This document shows positions 33,113 through 42,089 of a DNA stretch of 64,000 nt, in pieces. The stretch comes from Bradyrhizobium sp. CCGB01 (GTDB taxonomy: Bacteria; Pseudomonadota; Alphaproteobacteria; Rhizobiales; Xanthobacteraceae). Positions within the stretch are counted from its first letter, which is position 1. Each line of letters starts with the position of its first letter. The notes beneath the pieces are model-generated. The model saw only the letters and a list, made by a program, of their open reading frames with translations. It did no database searches and had not been told where the DNA came from. Where the stretch lies: the NCBI RefSeq assembly GCF_024199795.1, contig NZ_JANADK010000001.1:930001-994000 (forward strand). The letters run 5' to 3'. The translations under genes and the position numbers were made by a program.

Positions 33113-35281
33113 ATGCTCGCCCGGGCCGGCCGGCAGCCGTGCAAGCCGCGCTTCGCGCGTGCGCCTCACCCCGTTTCCGAGCGCGACGAGCTGCTGCGCA
33201 GCCGCGCCGAGGCGGAGGCCGCGATTGCCGAGGCCCGCAAATCCCATGAGCGCCTGCGCCAGGCCATCGACATCCTGCCGCAGGGCATCGTGTTTCTCGA
33301 TGCCGAAGGCCGCTACGTGCTCTGGAACAGGAAATACGCCGAGATCTACAGCAAGACCGCCGATCTATTCGAGCAAGGCGCGCGGCTCGAGGACACGCTG
33401 CGCATCGGCGTCGCGCGTGGCGACTATCCCGAGGCTGCCGGTCACGAGGACGAGTGGATCGCCGAGCGGCTGCAAAAGCTCTATCAGCCCGGCGCACGCC
33501 ACGAGCAGACACTGTCGGACGGCCGCGTCGTCCTGATCGACGAGCGGCTCACCGACGATGGCGGCGTGGTCGGCCTGCGCGTCGACATCACCGAGTTGAA
33601 GCAACGCGAGGCCTCGTTCCGCCTGTTGTTCGATGGCAATCCCGTCCCCATGATCGTCTGTGCGCTCGACGACGAGCGTATCCTCGGCGTCAACGATGCC
33701 GCGATCGCCCATTACGGCTACAGCCGTGCCGAGTTCGAGAAGCTGAAGATCCGCTCCTTGCAGGCCTTCGATAGCGAGCCGCCGTGGACCACCGACCGCT
33801 CCAGCGAGGAGCAGGCCGCGCGCACCTGGAAGCACGTCAAGGCCGACGGCGCGCTGATCGACCTTGCGATCTATTCGCGCGAACTGACTTATGCCGAGCG
33901 GCCCGCGGTGCTGCTCGCGCTGATGGACATCACCGAGCGCAAGCGCGCCGAGGCGCGGCTCGCCTTCATGGCCCAGCATGACGGACTGACCGGCCTGCCC
34001 AACCGCAATCTGCTGCGCCAGCAGGTCGACGAAATGCTCCAGCATACGCGTCGCAGTACCGACAAGGTCGCGCTGCTGATGCTGGGGCTGGACAATTTCA
34101 AGGCGGTCAACGACACGCTGGGACACGCGGTCGGCGACAAGCTCCTGCGCGGCGTTGCCAAGCGACTGCGCTCCACCTTGCGCGAGGAGGACGCGCTGGC
34201 GCGGCTCAATTCCGACGAGTTCGCGATCGTGCAGAGCGGGCTGGCGCGTCCCGAGGATGCGGTGATGCTGGCCAAGCGCCTCCTGGAAGCCATCGCCGAT
34301 CCCTATCTGCTCGACGGCCATTCCGTGGTCATCGGTGCCTCCATCGGCATCGCGATGGCGCCCGGCGACGGCGATGATTCCGAAAAGCTGCTCAAGAACG
34401 CCGACATGGCGCTGTCGCGCGCCAAGGCCGATGCCCGCGGCACCTTCGCGTTCTTCGAGGCCGCGCTCGATGCGAAGGCACAGAGCCGCCGCAAGATCGA
34501 GGTCGAGCTGCGCGACGCGATCCAGAACGACGTGCTGCGGCCGTACTATCAGCCGCTGATCGACCTCCAGAGCGGCCGCATCACCGGCTTCGAGGCGCTG
34601 GTGCGCTGGCCGCATGCCGAGCGCGGCATGGTCTCACCGGCCGAGTTCATTCCGGTCGCCGAAGAAACTGGATTGATCAATCCGCTCGGCGGCCTGATGC
34701 TGCGCCGCGCCTGCCTCGACGCCGCGACCTGGCCCGACGACGTCCGCGTCGCCGTCAACCTGTCGCCGCTCCAGTTCCGCAGCGGCAATCTGCTCTCGGT
34801 GGTCACGGACGCGCTGAAACATTCCGGCCTGCCGGCGCGGCGGCTCGAGCTCGAGATCACCGAGACGCTGCTGCTGGAGAAGAGCGCGCAGGTGCTGGCG
34901 ACACTGCATGCGCTGCGCGCGCTCGGCGTCCGCATCTCGATGGACGATTTCGGCACCGGCTATTCCAGCCTGAGCTATCTGCGCAGCTTCCCCTTCGACA
35001 AGATCAAGATCGATCAGTCCTTCGTGCGCGACCTCGGCGCCAACCGCGAGGCGCAGGCGATCATCCGCTCGATCGTCAGCCTCGGCAAAGGCCTTGGCGT
35101 CACCATCACCGCCGAGGGCGTCGAGACCGAGGCCGAGCTGAGCTGCCTGCGCGCCGAAGGCTGCGACGAGGGGCAGGGCTTTCTGTTCAGCAAGGCCCGC
35201 CCGAATGCCGAGATCATCAGCCTGCTGGCCGCGCAGCGCGGCATCGACGCTGCTGACGAGGATGCCGCGCTGGTGGCGTGA
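33113..35281 (+). CDS. PAS-PAS-GGDEF-EAL protein with degenerate GGDEF site
   Basis: About 722 aa, cytoplasmic. Residues about 50-150 and 165-280 are PAS-like sensor domains (ILPQGIVFLDAEGRYVLWN; LLFDGNPVPMIVCALDDERI). Then comes a GGDEF domain whose active site is NSDEF (residues 366-370) instead of GG(D/E)EF, so cyclase activity is unlikely. The EAL domain is intact: FEALVRW (Glu494), NLSPLQFRSG, EITETLLLE, DDFGTGYSSLSYL, KIDQSFVRD and AEGVET. It is therefore probably a c-di-GMP phosphodiesterase with the GGDEF half as a GTP-sensing regulatory domain. ATG at 33113 follows AAAGGGA. A longer frame to 32978 is not needed. Confidence 0.9.
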   Translation: MLARAGRQPCKPRFARAPHPVSERDELLRSRAEAEAAIAEARKSHERLRQAIDILPQGIVFLDAEGRYVLWNRKYAEIYSKTADLFEQGARLEDTLRIGVARGDYPEAAGHEDEWIAERLQKLYQPGARHEQTLSDGRVVLIDERLTDDGGVVGLRVDITELKQREASFRLLFDGNPVPMIVCALDDERILGVNDAAIAHYGYSRAEFEKLKIRSLQAFDSEPPWTTDRSSEEQAARTWKHVKADGALIDLAIYSRELTYAERPAVLLALMDITERKRAEARLAFMAQHDGLTGLPNRNLLRQQVDEMLQHTRRSTDKVALLMLGLDNFKAVNDTLGHAVGDKLLRGVAKRLRSTLREEDALARLNSDEFAIVQSGLARPEDAVMLAKRLLEAIADPYLLDGHSVVIGASIGIAMAPGDGDDSEKLLKNADMALSRAKADARGTFAFFEAALDAKAQSRRKIEVELRDAIQNDVLRPYYQPLIDLQSGRITGFEALVRWPHAERGMVSPAEFIPVAEETGLINPLGGLMLRRACLDAATWPDDVRVAVNLSPLQFRSGNLLSVVTDALKHSGLPARRLELEITETLLLEKSAQVLATLHALRALGVRISMDDFGTGYSSLSYLRSFPFDKIKIDQSFVRDLGANREAQAIIRSIVSLGKGLGVTITAEGVETEAELSCLRAEGCDEGQGFLFSKARPNAEIISLLAAQRGIDAADEDAALVA

Positions 35282-35290
35282 GGCGCGCTG

Positions 35291-35470
35291 CCCCTCACCT
35301 TGCCCCCGCTTGCGGGGAGAGGTCGGAATTCAAGCGCAGCTTGAATTCCGGGTGAGGAGGTACAGGTCCCTCGACGACCCTCAGTGTGGAGAGAGGCCCC
35401 TCACCCCAACCCTCTCAGCGCGAGCGAAGCCCGTCGCGGCCCCGCGAAGGGCGGGGCGAGGGAGCGCACC
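35291..35470. repeat. GC-rich intergenic repeats with CCCCTCACC arms
   Basis: Two elements beginning CCCCTCACC follow each other. The first (35291-35358) contains the perfect hairpin CGGAATTCAAGC..GCTTGAATTCCG and ends GGTGAGG. The second starts at about 35398. They separate the GGDEF/EAL gene from the convergent flavoprotein gene and may also end transcription. Confidence 0.6.
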
Positions 35471-35493
35471 GTCGGCGCGGCTGTCACTCCGCG

Positions 35494-36645
35494 TCATCGC
35501 TCTGCCAAAATCCCCCTCCCCACATCCTCGTAATGCGTGTCACGGGCCTGGATCTGCTGCGCGATGGCGTGCATGTCGCGAAACCGCCGCTCGAACGGGT
35601 TGCTGCGAAACACGGCGGTCGCGCCGGCCATGTGATAGGCGGTGTCGACCACCTTGGCCGATTGGTGGATGGTCCAGGTCGCCGCCAGCCTGACAGCGCT
35701 GCGATGCGCGGCGCTGAACTCGCCTGTTACGCAGAGGTCGCGCCACATCGCATGCGCCGTGGCATAGAGATAGGCGCGCGCGGCGCGCAGATCCCCCTCG
35801 GTGCGGCCGATCAGGCCCTGGACCGCCTGGTTGTCGCGCATGGCGCTCGCTGCCAGCGATTGGTGCTTTGCCCGCGACAAGGCGATCGCGGCATCCAGCG
35901 TGGCGCGCGCGACACCCAGTGAGACCGCGGCAAAGCCGAGGCTGAACGTCGAGCCGGTCCCGATCCTGTAGAGCGCCCCCTTCTCGACCAGCGCGGACGG
36001 CACGTCACGAAACGCCGTGAAGCGCTCGGGGATGAAGAGGTCGGCGACCTCATACGAATCGGTGCCGGTGCCGGCGAGCCCGATCGCCTGCCAGACGTCG
36101 TGCAGCACGGCGCTCCCGACGGGAAACAGGATGGTGCGCACCTCCGGGGACCCATCGGTATTTTTTCGCGTTGTGCCGTCGGCATTGACGATGCGCACAT
36201 GCGCCCCCAGCCAGCTCGCCTGCCGCGAGCCCGACGCAAAATCCCAGCGCGCCGTGACGCGATAGCCACCCTCGACGCTGCGCGCCTCATGGGCAATCGC
36301 GCCCCAGGCGAGGATGCCGGGCGCGGTGTTGAAGATCTCCTGCGCGGTGTCGCGGTCGAGCGAGGCCGCGATCATCGCGCACACGCTGCACTGCCCGAGA
36401 CACCAGGCGGTCGAGGCATCCGCCTTCGCGATCTCCTCCTGCATCTGCATGAAGGTTTCGATGGAGGCTTCGATGCCGCCGAGGCTTTGTGGGAGGAGGG
36501 CGCGATAGAGCCCATTCTCGATCAGCGCGGAGACGACGGCCGGCGTGAGCCGCCGGGTGCGCTCGATCTCGTTTGCCTCGCTTGCGATCAGCGGGGCGAG
36601 AGCGCGGGCACGTTCGACCAGATCAATCTCGGAAATTGCGTCCAT
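35494..36645 (-). CDS. Acyl-CoA dehydrogenase-fold flavin monooxygenase
   Basis: 383 aa of the acyl-CoA dehydrogenase fold: VVSALIENGLYRALLPQSLGG, ADASTAWCLGQCSV, GGYRVTARWDFASGSRQASW, VWQAIGLAGTGTDSYEVADL and RDMHAIAQQIQARD. Lack of the usual dehydrogenase catalytic Glu region and the closeness to HpaH/HsaA/DszC point to a two-component FMN-dependent hydroxylase that would need a separate reductase. No reductase gene is adjacent. Start 36645 follows AAGGAAACGC. A start at 36663 is weaker. Confidence 0.78.
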   Translation of the reverse strand: MDAISEIDLVERARALAPLIASEANEIERTRRLTPAVVSALIENGLYRALLPQSLGGIEASIETFMQMQEEIAKADASTAWCLGQCSVCAMIAASLDRDTAQEIFNTAPGILAWGAIAHEARSVEGGYRVTARWDFASGSRQASWLGAHVRIVNADGTTRKNTDGSPEVRTILFPVGSAVLHDVWQAIGLAGTGTDSYEVADLFIPERFTAFRDVPSALVEKGALYRIGTGSTFSLGFAAVSLGVARATLDAAIALSRAKHQSLAASAMRDNQAVQGLIGRTEGDLRAARAYLYATAHAMWRDLCVTGEFSAAHRSAVRLAATWTIHQSAKVVDTAYHMAGATAVFRSNPFERRFRDMHAIAQQIQARDTHYEDVGRGILAER

Positions 36646-36728
36646 GCGCGTTTCCTTGCCCATCCTGCCGTCTCTTGTCGCCCGGATGGAGCGAAGCGAA
36701 ATCCGGGGCCTTTAAAAACCGCTACGCA

Positions 36729-37202
36729 CTATGGCGCGGACCGGCCAGGGTCATCGAGCCATCGCTCCATGATGATCGTGCGTTCGTCACCATGATAGCT
36801 ATCGCGCACGGTATTGAACCCGAGCTGTGCGTAAAAAGCTTCAGCGGTGACCGACGAAGGAACGGTCAAGGAGGAAATATTTCGCTCGCGCGCCGTGCGC
36901 TCGATCTCGGCCATCAGCAGCTTGCCGATCCCCCGGGCCTGAACGTCGGGCGCCACGAAGACCGTCCGGACCACGCTTCCGTCAAGGCTCGCCGTTCCAA
37001 CGACGCGGCGGCCGATGGTGGCAACGAAAACGCTCCGTTTGCCGATCAGTTGCAGCACGGCGGCCGGGCTGAAGCTGCGCTCGACCCTTTCGATGATCTC
37101 GTCCGTATAGTCCTTCGCGTTCGTTTCGCGCAGCGCACGCAAGATGACCGTGCTGATCTCGTCGGCGTCTTCCTCGCGCGCAGATCTGATCGTGCATTCC
37201 AT
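36729..37202 (-). CDS. GNAT family N-acetyltransferase
   Basis: 157 aa. The GNAT core is present: IRSAREEDADEIS at the start, VVGTASLDGSVVRTVFVAPD, then QARGIGKLLMAEIERTARE (the acetyl-CoA loop Q/RxxGxG/A) and AEAFYAQLGFNTV. The acceptor substrate is unknown. It is in the same orientation as the MFS gene upstream (37-base gap), so the two may be co-transcribed. Confidence 0.87.
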   Translation of the reverse strand: MECTIRSAREEDADEISTVILRALRETNAKDYTDEIIERVERSFSPAAVLQLIGKRSVFVATIGRRVVGTASLDGSVVRTVFVAPDVQARGIGKLLMAEIERTARERNISSLTVPSSVTAEAFYAQLGFNTVRDSYHGDERTIIMERWLDDPGRSAP

Positions 37203-37239
37203 GATCGCTCCACGCGCTCAGCCGTCGCGCCTTATCTCG

Positions 37240-38460
37240 TCAGGCCGCGGCGCGGCCAAGGTCGAGCTGTTGTTTGCGTTTGGTCGGGAAGCTCAGCGCC
37301 ACCGCGACCGCGGCGAGCCCGATCGCGAAGGAGCCGGCGTGCAGCCATGTGTAGCGCTGGAAATTGTCGAACACGAGCCCGCCGGCCCAGGGCCCGAGCG
37401 CCATGCCGAGGCTGGCAAAGGCCGACACCGCGCCGAACACGGTGCTCATGATGCGCGCGCCGAAGAATTCGCGGACGAGCACCGCATAGAGCGGCATCAC
37501 CCCGCCATAGGCGAGGCCGAACACGACCGACAGCGCGTAGAATTCGCCGAGCTGCGCCACCGCCAGATAGGTCGCGATGCACATCGCCTGCACGAACAGG
37601 CCGCCGACCAGCACGGGCTTTGCGCCGATGCGATCGGCGAGCGTGCCGAGCAGCAGGCGCCCGCCGAGGCCCGAGACGCCGGCGACGCTGTAGACCGTCA
37701 CCGCCGTGAGCGGGGCGATGCCGCACACCATCGCATAGGACACCATGTGGAAGATCGGGCCGGAATGCGCCGCGCAGCAGGCGAAATGCGCGGCCGCGAG
37801 CGCGACGAATTGCGGCGTGCGCAGCGCCTGTGCCGCGGTCAGCTCGATCTCCGGCGCCGTGTCGGTGCTTGCCGGGCCAGCCACTTGCGGCGCCGGACGC
37901 ACCAGGAAGCAGGCCGGGATCAGCAGCGCCCACGCAGCACAGCCGATCACCAGCATCGCGGTGCGCCAGTCATAGGCCGTGATCAGCCAGCTCGCGGTCG
38001 GCGCGATCGTGACCGGCGCCACGCCCATGCCGGCGGAGACCAGCGCCACCGCAAGGCTGCGGTTCTTCTCGATCCACGCGCTCGCGAGCGCCATCATCGG
38101 CGCGTAAAAGCTGCCGGCGGCAATGCCGATCAGCACGCCGAAGAACAACTGGAATTGCCAAAGGCTTTGCGCCTGGCTCGCAGTCACAAGGCCGAGCCCC
38201 AGCAAAAGACTACCGGCAAGAACCACGATGCGGGTGCCAAAGCGATCCGACAGCGTGCCCCAGAAGAACGCGGCCACGCCCATGCAGAGGAAATCCAGCG
38301 TCGCCGCCGCCGACACCCCGGCCCGCGACCAGCCCATCGCTTCCGAGATCGGCTGCAGGAACACCGCCAGCGACAGCATCGTGCCGAAGCCGACACAGGT
38401 CATCAGCGCCCCTGCAGCGACAACGACCCAGCCATAGTCGAATCCCGACGGCTTGCTCAT
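37240..38460 (-). CDS. MFS transporter
   Basis: 406 aa, 12 predicted membrane helices. FWGTLSDRFGTRIVVLAG is the cytoplasmic loop 2-3 signature (G-x-L-x-D-R-x-G-x-R), GGRLLLGTLADRIGAK is its second-half copy. The pattern of a large cytoplasmic central loop with APQVAGPASTDTAPE is typical of MFS carriers of the oxalate:formate/monocarboxylate type. The substrate cannot be told from sequence. Confidence 0.88.
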   Translation of the reverse strand: MSKPSGFDYGWVVVAAGALMTCVGFGTMLSLAVFLQPISEAMGWSRAGVSAAATLDFLCMGVAAFFWGTLSDRFGTRIVVLAGSLLLGLGLVTASQAQSLWQFQLFFGVLIGIAAGSFYAPMMALASAWIEKNRSLAVALVSAGMGVAPVTIAPTASWLITAYDWRTAMLVIGCAAWALLIPACFLVRPAPQVAGPASTDTAPEIELTAAQALRTPQFVALAAAHFACCAAHSGPIFHMVSYAMVCGIAPLTAVTVYSVAGVSGLGGRLLLGTLADRIGAKPVLVGGLFVQAMCIATYLAVAQLGEFYALSVVFGLAYGGVMPLYAVLVREFFGARIMSTVFGAVSAFASLGMALGPWAGGLVFDNFQRYTWLHAGSFAIGLAAVAVALSFPTKRKQQLDLGRAAA

Positions 38461-38616
38461 GCGTTTCCTCGCGCTTTTGCTCTTGTTGATGGTGCGCGCG
38501 GGGATGGTGGCCTATCTGTCGGCGGAGGGCAAGGTTACTCGCAATAGACGGGTACAGAGCTTGCGACGTTGCAGCTGCACAAATCAGCATGTGCCATGGG
38601 CCGCAGCAACGTCGAT

Positions 38617-39732
38617 TCAGGATGTGTCTTGTGCCGCAGTTTCGTTGCTTCGGCGTGCCCGTTCCATTTGTCCCGTCCATCCGTAAGCCGAGATCAGACT
38701 CATGTAAGCCTGAGAATCCGCGCCTGATATGTTCAGGGAGCGGCTGCACTGTTGCAGGGCTTCCTCATATTGACGGAGGTGCAAATGCGCGACGCAGAGA
38801 AGCCGTGCTGTGATGGTATCGTGCAAGACGGCCACATTTGCGAGGTCGCCGTCGAACCGGTCCGACCAGATGTCGCGCGCGGTCTGAAGGTCGGTCAGAG
38901 ATACGTTGACCCGCACCTGCTCTCCGTTGCGTCTCACCGCACCTCGCACGGCCCAGCGGATGCCGAGATCTGTCCCGAGCTGCTGCAAATCGATCGACTT
39001 GTTCTTGTAGGTCAAGGCGGTGTCGCGTCCAATGACGCGCGTGGCGGACGTTCGCGCGAGATCGGTCGTCAAATCTGTCGAGATCGAGTCGGCAAGGGAG
39101 TCCTGCGCCGGATCGTCGTTGAGGCTGGCGAAGGGCAACACGACGAGAGAGAGACGAGGCGCAATCTCGGGCCTGGCCGTCGGTTGTCCCTGGATATTTT
39201 GAGCTTCCCGTTTGGCGTCGGCACGGACCGTCTTCCAGGCATTCCAATATCCGGCAACGCCGCCGGCAATTGCGCCGATGGCGGCGACCGACGCCAGCAC
39301 GCTGCCGACGAGCCTTAATCGACCCCTGAGGTCTTCCAGCCAGCCAGCGGATCGCCGTTTGCCAACCGCGGTTGAAGAGGCAATTGGGATCGCAACCGCT
39401 GCCGCGGGTCCTGGTTGCCGATCATCATCGTGCACAGCGCCCACGAAACGAAAGCCCTTTCGTGGAAAGGTCTTGATAAGACGTTGGTGCTGACCGGAGT
39501 CACCGATCGCGCGTCGGACGGCGTTCAACCGGGTCGTCAGCGCCGCATCGGATACGATCCGGCCATTCCAGATTGCGTTGACGAGATCGTCCTTGCTGAC
39601 GACGCGATCCCTGCTGCGGATCAGATGTTCGAGCAGGTCGAGAACCTGGGGTGTCGTGGGCACGACATCCGGTCCGCGTCGCAATTCGCGCCGCTCGGTG
39701 TCCAACGCACAGTCCTCGAAGAAATAGCGCAT
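38617..39732 (-). CDS. CadC-like wHTH / TolB-type regulator, internally shortened
   Basis: 371 aa. The N-terminus is an OmpR-type winged helix (VLDLLEHLIRSRDRVVSKDD, FPRKGFRFVGAV). One membrane helix follows (LVGSVLASVAAIGAIAGGV, near residue 145), then a TolB/adenylate-cyclase-associated region (LSLVVLPFASLNDD, RDIWSDRFDGDLANVAVLHD). In the usual family a long TPR tail follows. Here the text jumps from LHDTITARL straight to CVAHLHLRQYEEALQQCSRS, near the end of that tail, which suggests an in-frame internal deletion of the middle repeats. Function as a membrane-bound regulator may be altered. Confidence 0.75.
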   Translation of the reverse strand: MRYFFEDCALDTERRELRRGPDVVPTTPQVLDLLEHLIRSRDRVVSKDDLVNAIWNGRIVSDAALTTRLNAVRRAIGDSGQHQRLIKTFPRKGFRFVGAVHDDDRQPGPAAAVAIPIASSTAVGKRRSAGWLEDLRGRLRLVGSVLASVAAIGAIAGGVAGYWNAWKTVRADAKREAQNIQGQPTARPEIAPRLSLVVLPFASLNDDPAQDSLADSISTDLTTDLARTSATRVIGRDTALTYKNKSIDLQQLGTDLGIRWAVRGAVRRNGEQVRVNVSLTDLQTARDIWSDRFDGDLANVAVLHDTITARLLCVAHLHLRQYEEALQQCSRSLNISGADSQAYMSLISAYGWTGQMERARRSNETAAQDTS

Positions 39733-39775
39733 GGCACCATTCTCCAGGTCTGCCCTCTATCGTCCGAGGGCGCAG

Positions 39776-39973
39776 TTATCCTTCGACAATAGGCCTTCGG
39801 TAGCGAAAAAGTAAGCCGCGAACATCGGTCCACCCCGTCAGGGGGGTAGCAGCGCCGTGCCTTTTCGGAAGGCCCGCCTCACAGAGACCCTTCTCGAAGA
39901 TCGCGTAGTCATCGGCCCGATGCAGCTCGCGCCGGTCCGTGTCGAGCACGTGCTCGTCAAAGAGATAGCGCAA
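39776..39973 (-). pseudogene. N-terminal remnant of a second wHTH regulator
   Basis: The first 22 residues (TTG start) read RYLFDEHVLDTDRRELHR, close to the start of the gene at 39732 (RYFFEDCALDTERRELRR). After that the similarity ends and the frame continues for about 43 unrelated residues. Both copies are preceded by a similar A-rich stretch ending GTAAGCCGC. It is most likely the relic of a duplicated gene. Confidence 0.65.
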
Positions 39974-40127
39974 GTTGCCGCTCCTGTAGCCAACACTTCC
40001 GTTGGATGAAGCCGTCTCTGCACCTGCTGGGGCGTAAAGTAAGGCGCCGGTGAGGAAAATGTAAGCCGCACGTCAAGCGTGCCCGGCGAAGTCCTGACAT
40101 CCTGCCATCGGTAAAGGGATATCGCCG

Positions 40128-41045
40128 ATGACGACCATCCACGGCGTTGCGCTGGTGCGACGGACTGCCACACCGGTGCAGCAAGCTACCAGCCTCTTCC
40201 TGCTGGTCTGGAGCGCATGGCAGGAACGCCGCAGACGGCGGAGGTTACAAACCACGTCCTGTGCCCTCAGCGATCGGGAGCTGATGGATATCGGCGCGAC
40301 GCGCGCCACGATCGACTACATTGCCTTGCAGCAAGGCAGCGCAAGGCCCCATCGTTCGGCACACTGGCACATTGGCAATGCGCTTGGGATCTTGTTGCTC
40401 TTCAACTTGCCTGGCTTGATGTCCGCGGATCGCGCCGAGGCGCAATGCAGTGCGCAGGACGTTCTGCGGAGGAGCTTGGCGGCCAAGGTAGCGCCGCCGG
40501 CTCTCGGATCGGAGAGTCCGGTCAGCTCCGCTGCAGATGTCTCGGTGTGGAAGACGATCAGGATAGGAACATTCAAGGATACTTTCGCTCTTCGCAACGC
40601 AATGAGCGCGATGGGGTGCGGCGTCGGAAACGCGGCCGCCGAGATACTGGCCCGACCCGCCTTTACTCTGAGCCGCAGCAAGGCGGAGATTGAGCTTGTT
40701 GCCGTGTCGGTTGCCGAGCTCGGCTTTCAAGGCGGGGCTTCGCTGCGGGCGATCTATCTGCGTGCACAGGAGCTCGGTTTTGCTCTTGCGCCCGCCGAAA
40801 TCGCACCGCAGCTGAGACTTCAGTATCTGGACCAGCCGATCGGTGAGTTTCTCACCATTGGCATGGAGCCCATCAGGACATGGGCGGGTGAAGCGATGCT
40901 TCTTACGGTGGCTAATGGCGGAGCGGGCCTCATCCTGATCGGCCAGGATGGCCGCGACGACGCGCAGATATCTGCGATATCCCGTTTCGTGTTCGTGCGA
41001 CCCGATACATCCATAGCTCCAGAGGCTGCAGCGATGGTCAGGTAG
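40128..41045 (+). CDS. DUF1127-containing protein fused to an exported domain
   Basis: 305 aa. Residues 20-65 resemble a DUF1127 module: LFLLVWSAWQERRRRRRLQT then LSDRELMDIGATRATIDYI. DUF1127 proteins are normally 45-90 residues and bind RNA or act in stress and phosphate responses. Here the module is followed by a hydrophobic segment (GNALGILLLFNLPGLMSA), and then about 200 residues with two Cys. That part has no family I know; it contains VWKTIRIGTFKDTFALRNA and LSRSKAEIELVAVSVAELG. The hydrophobic segment would be a signal anchor. The downstream TctC gene is 45 bases away and may be co-transcribed. Confidence 0.65.
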   Translation: MTTIHGVALVRRTATPVQQATSLFLLVWSAWQERRRRRRLQTTSCALSDRELMDIGATRATIDYIALQQGSARPHRSAHWHIGNALGILLLFNLPGLMSADRAEAQCSAQDVLRRSLAAKVAPPALGSESPVSSAADVSVWKTIRIGTFKDTFALRNAMSAMGCGVGNAAAEILARPAFTLSRSKAEIELVAVSVAELGFQGGASLRAIYLRAQELGFALAPAEIAPQLRLQYLDQPIGEFLTIGMEPIRTWAGEAMLLTVANGGAGLILIGQDGRDDAQISAISRFVFVRPDTSIAPEAAAMVR

Positions 41046-41090
41046 CATGCTGCGATCTCATTGGTCTGGGCTCGGTCAGGGAGACGGGTG

Positions 41091-42065
41091 ATGATCACGC
41101 GTCGTGATGTGTTGTCGGCGGCCGGTGTGGCGATTTCCGCCTCGTGCCTCGTGTCGCGCGCGCTCGCACAGCCACTCTCAAAAACCGTGCACATACTGAC
41201 GGGCTTCACGCCGGGATTCCAGGACGCTCTGGCGCGGCTCGTGGCTGGACAGATGAGCGGCTATGCGGAAACCATCGTGGTCGAGAGCCGGCCGGGTGCG
41301 GGCGGTCGCATCGCAGTGGAGGCGGCGAAGAATGCCGACGCCGATGGATCGGCGATGTTGTTCTCGCCCCTTGGCTTCATGATGTTCTTTCCGCACGTCT
41401 ACAAGACACTGAGATACCAGCCGCGGGATTTCACACCGGTGTCGACCGTCGCCTCGACCCCGACATTGCTGACGGTCGGCCCGATGGTGCCGGCCGACGT
41501 CAAGACGCTGGCAGATTTCGTGGCCTGGTGCCGCGCCAATCCGAAGCTCGCGACCTTTGGCTCGCCGGGGGCCGGAACAACACTGCATTTTCTCGGGACG
41601 ACGCTGGGCCGCAGTGCCGGCTTCGATTTTCTTCACGTGCCCTATCAGGGCGGCGGTGCTATTCAGGATCTGGTCAAGGGCGTGATTGCGGCGACGATCA
41701 TGCCGATCGGCAGCTCGCTCGGACTTGTTCAATCTGGAGATCTTCGCGCGCTCGCGACCACCGGGCCGCGTCGCTGTCCGTTCGTTCCGGCGGTGCCGAC
41801 GGTGCGGGAGGCCGGATATCCGTCGCTCGAGGACCTCACATGGTTTGCGTTCTTCGTTCCGGCGAGGACGCCGGCGCCAATCGTCGAGAAGCTCAATGCC
41901 GCGATCCAGGCGGCATTGCGCACCGACGAGGTCCGGGCCGGCATGGCAAAGCTGGCCGTTGAGCCGGACGCGATCGCCATGGAAGACTTCGCCCGGCTGA
42001 TCGCGTCCGAATCCGACCGGTGGAAAGCGATCGTGCAGGCAACCGGGTTCGTCCCAACCGACTGA
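41091..42065 (+). CDS. Tripartite tricarboxylate transporter substrate-binding protein (Bug/TctC)
   Basis: 324 aa, with a twin-arginine-like start (ITRRDVLSAAGVAISASCLV) and cleavage after RALA. Bug-family motifs are clear: VHILTGFTPGFQDALARLVA, VVESRPGAGGRIAVEAAKN, FGSPGAGTTLHFLGTTLG and FDFLHVPYQGGGAIQDL. It binds a carboxylate in the periplasm. No TctA/TctB membrane genes are adjacent, as is common for Bug proteins. Start 41091 follows GGGAGACGGGTG. Confidence 0.9.
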   Translation: MITRRDVLSAAGVAISASCLVSRALAQPLSKTVHILTGFTPGFQDALARLVAGQMSGYAETIVVESRPGAGGRIAVEAAKNADADGSAMLFSPLGFMMFFPHVYKTLRYQPRDFTPVSTVASTPTLLTVGPMVPADVKTLADFVAWCRANPKLATFGSPGAGTTLHFLGTTLGRSAGFDFLHVPYQGGGAIQDLVKGVIAATIMPIGSSLGLVQSGDLRALATTGPRRCPFVPAVPTVREAGYPSLEDLTWFAFFVPARTPAPIVEKLNAAIQAALRTDEVRAGMAKLAVEPDAIAMEDFARLIASESDRWKAIVQATGFVPTD

Positions 42066-42089
42066 GTTCGGCATCCACAGGAGGCAACC

